Source: Agapetus fuscipes (lineage: Eukaryota > Arthropoda > Insecta > Trichoptera > Glossosomatidae). From it: a stretch of 64,000 nucleotides of DNA. Where the stretch lies: positions 9,181,001 through 9,245,000 of the forward strand of contig OX637332.1 in NCBI GenBank assembly GCA_951799405.1, given 5' to 3'. Positions 54,779-64,000 of the stretch are shown one piece after another. The notes beneath the pieces are model-generated. The model did no database searches and had not been told where the DNA came from. It worked only from the letters and a program-made list of their open reading frames with translations. The position numbers and the translations under genes were made by a program. Position 1 is the stretch's first letter. Each line of letters starts with the position of its first letter.

Positions 54779-55025
54779 ATTCCTTGATTAATAGGTAGGT
54801 GTGAAGCTGATTACCCATACTGTAAAAAATTGTATACTTTGCTAATGTCACTCCTGTTTCAGGGAAGGTCGGCAAAAGTTGCTGGGTTTATGTTGGATTT
54901 AATATTTTGTTAGGACACAAATAGCATTTGTAAGCGCGAACTACACGTGTTTGTTTGTGGGCATGCATTTCATATGATCTTTTAATGTTAATGCATGTAT
55001 CCTTGCAACTTAGATTATAGATTAT
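54779..55025 (+). repeat. LINE 3' tail
   Basis: ATTCCTTGATTAATAGGTAG to TTGCAACTTAGATTATAGAT. Head to head with the previous copy. Confidence 0.83.
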
Positions 55026-55224
55026 TATTAAAGATGGGTGGTCCGCCTAATACCGACCTTCAGCTACATCATTAAAATGCAATACTCCATTAACTATGTA
55101 TGTGATGGAAATAAAAGGTTTTATTCATTTTTTATGATGACTTGCAGCAACTGCATCAAATCCGAAACGTATTTTCTATCAATCATTCGCTTACACAAAA
55201 TGTCCCGTATTGTCAACAGATGCT

Positions 55225-55238
55225 GTCGCCATGGCAAC
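55225..55238 (+). promoter_or_regulatory. X-box-like (RFX) site
   Basis: GTCGCCATGGCAAC fits the X-box consensus bound by RFX factors (an imperfect palindrome of GTYRCC and RGYAAC type). It lies in a non-repetitive, GC-richer block, 55190-55345. No adjacent gene is visible, so function is inferred only from the motif. Confidence 0.4.
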
Positions 55239-55370
55239 GCAATAATAATGCCTTTATTATACCGCTGCGATAATGTACGACAAACACATGAATGGTCGGA
55301 ACTGCCCCCGTCCCCGAACGGGCAGCAGCGGTGAAGTTTCCCAATGCGTAAACTTTTTAATGGCCAGCAC

Positions 55371-55619
55371 CCTTAGTACGAGTTGCAAAACTTGAGTAAT
55401 GTAAAGTTTACGGCAATTATTAAAGAGTGATTTCCCCCAAAATCTACCGTTTTTGTTTGACCGTTTTTGTTTGTTTGAACTTGATTTTCTTCATCACTGT
55501 AACTCTTTTGCTAAGACCACAAAGTGTAAGAAACAAAAACGACAGATTTTGGGAGAAATTACGCTTTAATATTTTCCGTAAACTTTACTTTTCTCAAGTT
55601 TTGCAACTCGTACTAAGGG
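55371..55619. mobile_element. Palindromic MITE
   Basis: The left arm CCCTTAGTACGAGTTGCAAA continues through ACTTGAG, GTAAAGTTTACGG and CAAAATCTACCGTTTTTG. It is inverted at 55527-55619, which ends TTTGCAACTCGTACTAAGGG. The arms are about 93 bp with a few mismatches. A target duplication is not obvious. Confidence 0.8.
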
Positions 55620-55896
55620 TACAGTACAGCAATACAACGGCATCAGTACGAAAAACGATCTGAAAAAGATGTAATCTTCCACACAAAAATTGTTTTTGAT
55701 AACAACAAAATTAATTCTTATTTACCTATGTATGCAATCAAACTGAAAAAATGAAAACGAAAGTCAAAAAAAATCTGTGCAAAATTTTTTGTAGTAGATC
55801 AATAGTAAGAGATCAATTTATTTTAATTTATGTTACGAACGTTTTCAATCTTGTCGATCATCTTAAGGTAAGAATAAAATATTTGTTTCAAAAGTT

Positions 55897-56066
55897 AAAG
55901 TCGGCAAAAGTTGTGGGGCTTATGTTCATTTGAGGTTTGGATTTTATTTGGAAGTACACATTCAGCACTTTTAAGCGCGAACTACACGTGTTGGTTTGTG
56001 GGCATACATCTGAGAGCTTTAAATGAATATATCCTTGCAACTTAGATCATACATATTATAGATTAT
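55897..56066 (+). repeat. LINE 3' tail, later two-thirds
   Basis: AGTCGGCAAAAGTTGTGGGG to CCTTGCAACTTAGATCATAC. Confidence 0.8.
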
Positions 56067-56635
56067 ATTAGGTATAAATGTCATTAGGTATAAACTAAGT
56101 CAGATAGGTACCTATAATTAACAATTTAGTGAAATAAAATTACAAATAATTCTATTTAGTAAATTTTCAAATCAAATGAATTAATAAATTGAAAAGTATT
56201 TTTTAAATTCTTTAAAAATCTTTAAAAAAACTTCATTTAGACATAAAATTATAATGGTTGATAAGATGATTGCTTTTTTTAACTGAAGAAGCACGAGAAT
56301 AAACAGCAGAGAAGGATTTTTTCTAAGTTTTCATTTTAATTGCTTGTTTTTGGTTTGAAAGCGCTGAGGTCCGGCATTAATAAAGTGGTCATTGTAAAGG
56401 GTTGCATTTCGGGGACAATAATTACGATTGTTTCGGCCAACAAAATTGTTTTAGGCGGGCATTGTGATTTACACGCGCGGCAGGCAGGTCCAGCAATTAC
56501 ACGCGACATGTCCAACGTACTCAGTGCTCCGTCATTACGAGAATCGGCACGTTGCAGCCGCTAATGAAATTATGCAATTCATACGTCATGCAACATTTGC
56601 TGGCTTTAAAATGTGATTTGAATATGATGCGTTAG
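56067..56635. other. Unique DNA with GC-balanced block 56360-56580
   Basis: The block contains homeodomain-like TAATTACG and ends with a TAATGAAATTATGC stretch. It crosses a 74-codon frame without domains. It is a candidate conserved regulatory element. Confidence 0.3.
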
Positions 56636-56884
56636 TCCCTCGACTTGAAAGTTAGTATGCGGCTGACCACTTATGCTGTAAAATGGTTCACTTTGCAAGG
56701 TAACCCATGTTTCAGGGAATGAATTCAAGAGTTAAAAGTGTATGCCCATTTGAGATTTGTGTTTTTATGTTGTAGGCTCACATGCGGTATGTGCAAGAGC
56801 GAACTTGTACGTGTCTGCTGGTAAGAATGCATATAATATGAATCGCTAACGTAACATATCTTTGCCGCTTAGATTAGATTAGAT
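56636..56884 (+). mobile_element. LINE 3' tail with short ATTAG run
   Basis: CCTCGACTTGAAAGTTAGTA to CGCTTAGATTAGATTAGATA. Confidence 0.85.
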
Positions 56885-57032
56885 ACAACCGCTCTCTTCT
56901 TCCTCTGTGCATGCGCTGAGAAAAATCGTCATTAATTTCTGATATTCTAAAAAATAAACTAGGCCACAAAAGTCAAAAGCACTCGGAAATTTATTTGTCG
57001 TCCTTTCATTGTATGTAACTTTAAGTTTGTAT

Positions 57033-57178
57033 AATAATCGAATGAATGGGATGCCCAGTCATAATTAAAGGAGAGTTTGTATGAAAAATGTTATGACTCT
57101 GGGTGAAATGAAATCAGCATGTAAGAACAGAAAAAAATTGCGGCTAATCTGTTTGCGTAATGTTGGCGACTTATTCAA
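57033..57178 (+). pseudogene. LINE ORF2 C-terminus, decayed
   Basis: ATGAATGGGATGCCCAGTCA, GAGTTTGTATGAAAAATGTT, ATGACTCTGGGTGAAATG and CAGAAAAAAATTGCGGCTAA correspond to the EWD-QSH, KKVMTL(D/G)EM and DRKKWRL blocks. Frame breaks are present. The LINE 3' unit begins 99 bp downstream. Confidence 0.72.
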
Positions 57179-57276
57179 TCATAATTTTATATACCTATAC
57201 TTATAGACTTTTTTGTATGAATCTCTGAAAGGTTTTTCTTGTTTTTATATAGCTAACTGCTATTTATGATTTGTAT

Positions 57277-57580
57277 TCCTTGACTAATAGGTTGGTGTGT
57301 CTAGTTGGTATGTAGAATCTAGACATGGAATAACAGCCCTATTGGGCTGACCACCCATACTGTAAAAAATGGTTCACTTTGCCAATGTCACCTCTGCTTC
57401 AGGGAAGGTCGGCAAGAGTTGCAGGGCTTATGTTCATTTGAGATTGGGTTTTTTATATTGTAGGTCCACATGCAGCATGTGTAAGCGCGAAATTATGCAT
57501 GTCGCATGTATGCATGAAACAATGCATTTAATATGAATCTCAAATGATACATATCTTTGCAGCTTAGATTTAGATTAAGA
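57277..57580 (+). mobile_element. LINE 3' UTR with a 45 bp insertion
   Basis: TTCCTTGACTAATAGGTTGG is followed by about 45 extra bases (57297-57343, with TCTAGTTGG and AATCTAGAC). The unit then resumes at GGCTGACCACCCATACTG and ends CAGCTTAGATTTAGATTAAG. Confidence 0.82.
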
Positions 57581-57869
57581 TGGGGGAAAGTTTCATTTAA
57601 TTTACAGTTCACTCAATTTTTGGGCTTCTGGATAAAATAGGACATAAGAAAGAAATCAAACTTCTCTCATTTGAAATCCATGTCGCGAGAGGTACTTTGA
57701 AAGTTTAAACATCTAAAAATATTCTCGTTTGCCTCCCCGAACCGCTGGCAGCGACTGTTATTCCAGACCGAGTGGTTTATTTGTAACGGTCCAACACCCA
57801 ATAGCAGCTCGGGCTAATGTTTATTTGCTAGCCGTGAACTGACGTAACACACGCGCCACGGTTCTAGAA
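57581..57869. other. Unique DNA, GC-richer 57720-57860
   Basis: Non-repetitive block containing TGTTTATTTGC and TGACGTAA words. Possibly regulatory. No frame supported. Confidence 0.3.
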
Positions 57870-58926
57870 ACGGTGACAGGTTAGAACGGCATAGTGACAT
57901 AACGACACAGTGACAGAACAACACATGACAGAACAACACAATTAGCGCCCTCGAGGTGAAGTGTCACACATGACGGCGCTATAAAAATTACAAAGGATTA
58001 AAGATTAAACACAATGATAGTACATCCAATCTAATCTAAGCTACAAAGATAAACTACATTTAAGATTCATATTAAATGCAATCCCACAAGCAGACACGTA
58101 TAAGTTCGCGCTTACACATGCCGCATGTTGACTTACAATATAAAAACCCACTCTCAAATGAAAAAAAGCACTGCAACTCGTGTTGACTTCCCCTTAAACT
58201 GGGGTGACATTAGCAAAGTGAACTATTTTTATACAGTTTGGGTGGTCAGCCTCATACCAACCTTTAAATCAAATAAACATCACATGCCAAAATATCACAA
58301 TTACAAAGCAAGAAAGAAAATACATCACTATGACGAAACAACACATGTACAAAACTTCATATGTCTAAAACAGAACATTACATAAACGGCACATAAAAAA
58401 CATCACATGACAAATCATCACAACCAACACAGTTCGTCCCCTAAGTGCTTATTTGTCTTAGCTCCATTCGGTGTAATTTTATAAGAGCAATGTTTGACCA
58501 ATGTGTCTTATAAAAACTGGAAATTAATAATTAAAATATGTAAAATAACACTCACATTATTGTGTTTTAGGTTTTTTTCTTAGCTCAGATTATGTAGAAT
58601 GTGATTCTTAATAAAATTTCATTGACAGACCGTCTTTCAATAAAATGGTAGATAAACACTGGGTAGGCGAGTTGTCAATTGATGTTTTATCATTGTGATG
58701 TATTTTCCTGTAATTTTTTGTCATTTAATATTTTGTCATGTGTCGTTCCGTTATGTGTCGTTCTATCATGTGTCGTTATGTCATGTGTCGTTATGTCATG
58801 TGTCGTTTTGTCATCTGTCGTTCTGACATGTGTCGTTATGTCATGTGTCGTTTTGTCATTTGTCTGTCTGGCATGTGTCGTTATGTCATGTGCCGTTTTG
58901 TCACTGTGACGTTCTAGCGTGAAGCC
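57870..58926. mobile_element. Foldback-like element 1, copy 3
   Basis: The left arm (from 57870) has CATAACGACACAGTGACAGA and ACAACACATGACAGAAC. The right arm (58690-58926) is a longer inverted tandem of TGTCGTTATGTCATG. TCTAGAA flanks both sides (57863-57869, 58927-58933), a possible 7 bp target duplication. The core holds a SINE-B-like 3' scrap (57949-58000), a LINE tail and the inner family words CATCACATGACAAATCATCA. Val/Cys-rich frames in the right arm are repeat products. Confidence 0.78.
58028..58270 (-). mobile_element. LINE 3' tail inside foldback copy 3
   Basis: CCAATCTAATCTAAGCTACA to CCAACCTTTAAATCAAATAA. Nearly full, so it postdates the foldback insertion. Confidence 0.83.
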
Positions 58927-59126
58927 TCTAGAACACACCGACAACTCTAATTCATATAATCCTCGGCGCTATCACCCCACTTTTAGTAAAGATCGGGTCA
59001 CAATCTTCTTGTTCTAGAACGGCGCTACAGCCGAATTCACGCCTTGGACTCCTGGAACTTCTGCCTGCAACTCCACCTGTCCTCCGACGCCGTTCACCAG
59101 TTTGCAACTTGTAGAATTTCATCCTA

Positions 59127-59248
59127 AACGCAACTAAGCTACACATATAGTGAAACTTCTTGCCGCGTTTTCCCTAAAGGGTTAGCATGTGGTGAATGGA
59201 ACCTATGTGTATTTTTACAGGTAAGGGGGGCAATCACTTCAGTTGAAG
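59127..59248 (-). mobile_element. SINE-A 3' part
   Basis: AACGCAACTAAGCTACACAT, CTTGCCGCGTTTTCCCTAAA and TTTTTACAGGTAAGGGGG. The tRNA head is missing; a LINE 3' UTR piece abuts it. Confidence 0.8.
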
Positions 59249-59257
59249 CATCATTTC

Positions 59258-59350
59258 AAGCAACACCTCTGCGGCACCCTTCCAGGGTGACATAGACCCC
59301 TACGACTTTCAAGAATTGGGGAGCCTCCCGCACAGGATTCCTTAAAAAAT
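59258..59350 (+). repeat. 3' UTR of the 27.4 kb LINE family
   Basis: AACACCTCTGCGGCACCCTT, GTGACATAGACCCCTACGAC and GGGGAGCCTCCCGCACAGG, as at 27558-27640, then a short A-rich end. Confidence 0.75.
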
Positions 59351-60117
59351 ATTGAAATGAAACATTATATACAACTTCCTTCTTAAAAGGCAGAATCTCT
59401 GCTGATTGTTCAAGGTGCCTATAAAACTCAGACATACAATAAAAATGATCTCTCATGAAAAAGTGAGGAAATATATGTACAGGTATTTGCTTTTGAAAAT
59501 AAAATGATATTTTTTGTTACTATAATAAATAATTTAAGGTGATGTTGGTGTACTTTAGAGGCTATCAAATTCAGGCGATGGTGTTTATTGTACAGTGTAC
59601 ACTCATTTACATTATTCTGCTTACAAAGTAAGGCAGTGCTTTATTTAAATGCAAACATAAATAATTTATTCAGTATTCCGAGGGAATTTGTGAAGATCGT
59701 AAAAGGTGAGATAAAGATTACGCTAATTTAAACTTTGTTTAGGTGAAAATTGAAAGGAAAAAAATTACAAAAAGAGACACAACTGTACAATAATATTTCA
59801 TTTCAATAAAAATCAACATAAATGTTACCATTGCAGCAATATTTACCTACTACTACTTTTTATACGTGTTAACATTGGAAAAATAGGATGATGAAGCTAT
59901 TTATTTATTTTATGATACAAACACAAAATACAAAACAGTGTTACTTTATCATAAATGTCAATGTAAAAAAAACTGTTTTCAGTAAAATAAAATTAATGAT
60001 GTGAAATTTTGACAAAAGCTCATGTCTTTTGATGCCCCTTGACGTTTATTTTAAATTAAATTAAAAATACTTTTATATTTCACACATTGTTTTATTCTCA
60101 CATTTTTTTAGTTACAT
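59351..60117. other. Unique AT-rich DNA
   Basis: Nothing recognised. Confidence 0.35.
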
Positions 60118-60175
60118 CGTCTAAGTGCTGTCGGACTTTATCCGTTCATCTTCCGAGTCTAACTGAGGTAACACG
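60118..60175 (-). repeat. Small repeat family D, copy 3
   Basis: AAGTGCTGTCGGACTTTATC and TCATCTTCCGAGTCTAACTG, the inverse of the 40858 copy. Confidence 0.6.
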
Positions 60176-61960
60176 ATAAAAAAGGATCAAAATTCAAGGT
60201 AGGAAAGAGAAAGCCAGTGGAATTGTTTGTACTTATTAAATTATTACCGTTTCTTATGATAGTGAACAATTGTGAATTTAAGAGCAAAAACAAAATATAT
60301 ATTTATAGATCATGTATAAGTATGAAGTAATTCTATTCATTTGTTTTCATCAAATAATAAAAGTATTCATTTCAACACAAAAGCATCACATAACAATGCA
60401 TTTCAATTAATAAGGGTTCGTTTTCATAATAAATAAACGTATACACCGCAGTGAAATGTGAAATAAAAGAGAAGAATCTATGCATGTACTTTCCTCCCTC
60501 TATCCAGATATCGCATGATGTACCTACAGAAGCGATCCTTGAAAAAGATTGTGGAATCAAGGGGGCATGAACGCTGAGCATGCGTACTTTGATAACATGT
60601 CATGTGTACCTAACAATAAAGCTCATCTCTACCTGTCAAGAGGGCCCTATCTCTGTTCAAGGGCCCAGTCTTCGCATCAATTAACTCAACATTAATTAAG
60701 CATCAGTGGAGGCCCCTCCTCCACCCGTTTCAATGAAAGAGAGGCCCCCGTTTCGGGGTGAAAGAGGCCCGCAAATATACTCAACACTCGTCTTGTAAAA
60801 CGATGTAAATATTCCAGAGCACGCAACAGCGATTACGGAAGAAAATCTATTTTGTTTGCCGAGCAAATTTTAAGTATTGAATATTTCGCACAACAATGGT
60901 TTTTGTTTTGGGGGGTTCTATTATTAACAATTTCTTGTACAAAATTAGAAAATAACATTTCGCATGTCTGCATTGAAATCTGATGCTTGGAAATCTGTTA
61001 TTGTAAAACAAAAATTTAATATGATTTATGATTTTAATGTTGTCTAAAATCTCATATTTGATGTAATATATAATACTCCTAAAAGACTTATTTTCAGTCA
61101 AAGTCTGCAAGCTGTCATTTTCAGCGTTTTCGATTTTGCAAATGTAATAAAATAAATAATTAAATATCCCCACAGCTCTCACTGTCTTTCTAGGAAATGG
61201 AGATTAAATTGACATAATTATGGTTAAGCATCCTAGTTATTCATCATTACTGTAATTATGTGTTTTCTCTTTCTTCGTGAAATTAAATACTCAACCGTAC
61301 TAAGTGAGTGAGAGTTTAGTTAACGACTGTCTCTGAATAACATTGTTAGGCATTATGGCAAGTAAATACACATTATGTTGTACTTCTCGTGCTTACACCT
61401 CGAATAATCTTCCTTTGTCGAGATCCAACGTCAGCCTGTTCCTCCCTTTCTTGGCGGAAAATGTATTTATATCTGGCATTATATTAGCGCAGCTTAGACT
61501 CCCACTTGAGGAATTAACAGATATTAATAACAGAACCGAGCCGAGTCGAAATTTGCAAGTGGTTTACGCGGAGAATGGATTTTCTCGAGAGTTTGCTTGC
61601 ATAACAATAATATGAAATTAATTATTTAGGGCAAGATTTAATGCTTCTGGTTTATCATGCATAGACTGACAAGATTGATGAAATATATACACAAAAAATA
61701 ATGACTTATATAGACCTACCTACCCTGCTTATCATAAAGTTAAATAGCGCCGCCATATTGTATAACGTAAAGTTTGATAGTTAAACGTGAAGTTAACTGA
61801 ATTGCTAAAATTCAAGACTAATTTTGTAAAGAAAGAAAAAGTAATAAACACTGATTGTGACAGTTTGAAGATATAGCACCTGAATCTTATAAATTCAGTT
61901 TAGGCTGTGAACACCCCTATCATCATTTATATGAATTAAATATACTAAATCATTTTCAGA
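60176..61960. other. Unique DNA, no confident gene
   Basis: 60640-60780 is GC-richer with repeated GGCCC words (GAGGGCCC, AGGCCCCTCC, GAGGCCCCCG). Frames of 111 codons (60847-61182, minus) and 90 codons (61343-61615, plus) have no recognisable domain, so I leave them uncalled. Confidence 0.35.
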
Positions 61961-62276
61961 AGAGCTCGCACCAAAAGACTGAGGACGTAACAAGAACCAA
62001 TCACATGGGAATCAGCTTCAAGGACAGGGTTCTCAACGAAGAGATTTAACCAAGCACTTGGGTCACCGATGTCGTACAACGCATGACCTTGTAAAAATGG
62101 AGCTGATTAGGTTGAGGAACATGAAAAAAGGTTCAATGGCGACCCAAGATGACCACCAAGCGTAGACTAGAAAGACCTTAGCAGAGATGGCTGGACATAG
62201 CAGATACAAAAAGCGTTGCGAAGGTTGGATGAGGCATATGCCCAGGAGTGGACAGATAACGGCTGATGAGGGATGA
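61961..62276 (+). pseudogene. RTE-like LINE C-terminus, heavily decayed
   Basis: Across three frames one can read MGISFKDRVLNEEI-stop, then VTDVVQRMTL-stop-KWS, then WRPKMTTKRRLERP-stop-QRWLDIADTKSVAKVG. These match the order found in the last ~110 residues of RTE-type LINE proteins: a (M/L)-G-I-S-x-x-D-R-V block, V-T-D-V-V-x-R, W-R-P, then G-R-P-x-x-R-W-x-D-D-I. The family's GRP is ERP here, and several Arg/Trp codons have become stops. The upstream domains are absent. Confidence 0.7.
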
Positions 62277-64000
62277 AAAAAAAAGTAATTTTACACTAAA
62301 AGGATATTACGCCAGATATATAAAAAATCTCCGTACTGAAAAAAAAACTAGGTAGGTAAGTACTTTATAAAAAACTTATGATTTGATTAGAATTTGAAGA
62401 TGTTGATACCACTGTTTGCTTCCTATCTGAACCTCTCTTTTCTCTATCAAACATGTTTTTATTGAATCAACCTTAAAAAAATCGCCCTGAAAAAAATTGC
62501 ACCAAACACGCTCTTAATTCTGTCGATTATTTTTTTACACTTTGACGTGTTCAAAAAGGTTCAAGTACCTATACTTTTAAGGAAAGAATAATAAGATTTA
62601 TAAACACGGATTTACTAAACGCTAAGTTGTATGTATTAAAAATAATATGTACTTACCAATGAAGAAATTTAGTAACGGTATCGGCTTTTAGCGGTCACGC
62701 CTTTTCAACTTCTGGTAGCTTCTAAAATCAGATAAATCAAAACATCGATATTCAACAAACATCCGCATTGCAAAAAAAGTGTATTAGCGCTTTGGCGAGA
62801 ATTTTACAGCAATCAGTACCTCAAGTATATAATATTGCGTAAATCTCACCTCGATTGCGTAAATACAAAATGAATGGAATATGCGATGGCACACTTAGAG
62901 ATTGATTTAGTTTTCATACATATTTTCAATTAAATCGAGGTGAGTTTCCGGAATGTTTTATACTAGGAAAACAGATGAAAATGGTCGAAAAATATTTCAC
63001 ATTTCCATGCATTGATTATTTTTTTACATTGTCAATAAAATACAGATTTTTAGTAAATTATTGCATGGATATAAAATACTATGTCGACACAATTTTCAAA
63101 TACTTAATATAAATTTTAGGGCTGACATTATAAACATTCATAAACAGCAATAAAGCTTCAACGTTTACAAATTTTCTAACGATATTTTCTGATATTTGAT
63201 TTAAATCGTCAACTGTCACCTTATGAATGTTTATCATACCAATCATAAAAAGTTGATGTCTGTTTTCACTTTTATTGAAAAAAAAACGAAATTCGCTTAT
63301 GAAAAAAAATATGTATTTCGAAATATCCATACGTATATTACTTTTTTTTGCATCGATCAATATATAATAGTGGCATATGTCTGATTTTTATTAGTAGTGC
63401 ATATATCACGGAACATAATAGTGAAAATGGAGACCGCCACATGTCAAAAAATTTTACATCGTTTTTAAAGCGTACTGTCGGATGCCTGGAAACTGATTGT
63501 AGCAAGATTTGGTTGACGCCGTAAAGGCTAGTTCGCACAAGGCCACTGATTTAGTCAAGTAACGAGTAATTTAGTAGTGGGCGGGGCGCTACTCGCCCGT
63601 GAAGCGTTCGCATTACGGTCCAGTACAGTACACAAGTGCGAAGTTGGCTGCAGAAAGCCCTTTCTATAATGGCGGAAAATTTGAATTGGCTGCAGTTTGA
63701 AAATATTAATTGAGTATTAAAATCATGTTATTATAAAGCCCTTTAAATTGGCTATGGTTTGGTAATATTAACTGATTTATGCCCGGCCACCTAGCTAGGA
63801 GCCTGTTTAGCAAACAACTTCGAAACTCGACTTTTGTAAATTCGAAATGTATTTTATGGTTTATAAAATAATATACACATTTTAAATAAAAACAACACAT
63901 GACTATTTGATGTTTATAATAATATCTACCATTTACGCTGCAAACATTATTTTTTAATTGAATTTTTATCTTTTCAATGATGTGTACAAAGTATATTTTG
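62277..64000. other. Unique AT-rich DNA, no gene seen
   Basis: 63530-63680 is GC-richer (GTGGGCGGGGCGCTACTCGC) and non-repetitive in this window. It may belong to a MITE whose partner end lies outside. Other frames are unsupported. Confidence 0.35.

Noticed and set aside
58679..58909. Cys/Val-rich protein of 76 codons, and similar frames at 20.6, 20.9, 33.7 and 34.3 kb
   Set aside because: They are translations of the TGTCGTTATGTCATG tandem arms of foldback elements. Frames are open on both strands for the same reason.
60847..61182. 111-codon minus-strand frame
   Set aside because: Low-complexity Ile/Lys/Asn-rich translation of AT-rich DNA with no domain or splice context.
61343..61615. 90-codon plus-strand frame
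   Set aside because: Better composition than most, but no recognisable motif and no splice or promoter signals. A real exon cannot be excluded.

Overview
This window is AT-rich eukaryotic DNA with no prokaryotic-style genes. Every stretch I can explain is a mobile element or a simple repeat. The mix points to an arthropod, most probably an insect: two tRNA-headed SINE families, several non-LTR retrotransposon (LINE) tails with microsatellite ends, hAT and MITE-type DNA transposons, and foldback-like elements. I cannot assign an order. No confident host protein gene is visible. Three small exon-like segments (28341-28391, 38816-38926, 40442-40640) leave open that the window is intronic or flanks a gene on the + strand.

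The dominant repeat is a ~260 bp unit running from a start resembling TTCCTTGACTTATAGG to an (ATTAG)n tail. About 40 whole or partial copies lie on both strands. I read it as the 3' UTR of a LINE. At six loci on both strands it follows, in the same orientation and 99-118 bp downstream, the decayed end of a reverse-transcriptase ORF2 (motifs GRPRKVWMDQI and DEMKEVCKDRKKW). Related ORF ends with (TTACAG)n or (ACAAG)n tails mark sister families. Three other LINE remnants lie at 27367, 48289 and 61961.

Layout: 1-4130 unique DNA with two LINE tails and a SINE piece; 4706-4945 a TA-flanked MITE; 5424-9310 a compound tandem region in which LINE tails have become a 262 bp satellite, set between copies of a ~440 bp repeat; 10400-10745 the best SINE-A copy; 11-19 kb mostly unique AT-rich DNA; 19-22.7 kb an inverted-repeat element, a foldback element and LINE tails; 23-31 kb unique DNA, LINE pieces and the exon-like 28 kb segment; 31.5-36.6 kb SINEs and two foldback elements; 37-43 kb dense LINE tails, nested insertions and two exon-like segments; 43-51 kb SINEs, LINE pieces and a 147 bp duplication; 52025-53530 a 1506 bp hAT element with a perfect 8 bp target duplication, itself carrying three inserted elements; 54-58 kb LINE tails, a palindromic MITE and GC-richer unique segments including an X-box-like site; 57870-58926 a third foldback element; 59-64 kb mostly unique AT-rich DNA with one LINE remnant.

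The repeats form layers. Retroelement tails sit inside the cores of three of the four foldback-like elements, inside the hAT element, and inside each other, which gives a relative age order. Family assignments rest on reading motifs by eye; no database search was possible.
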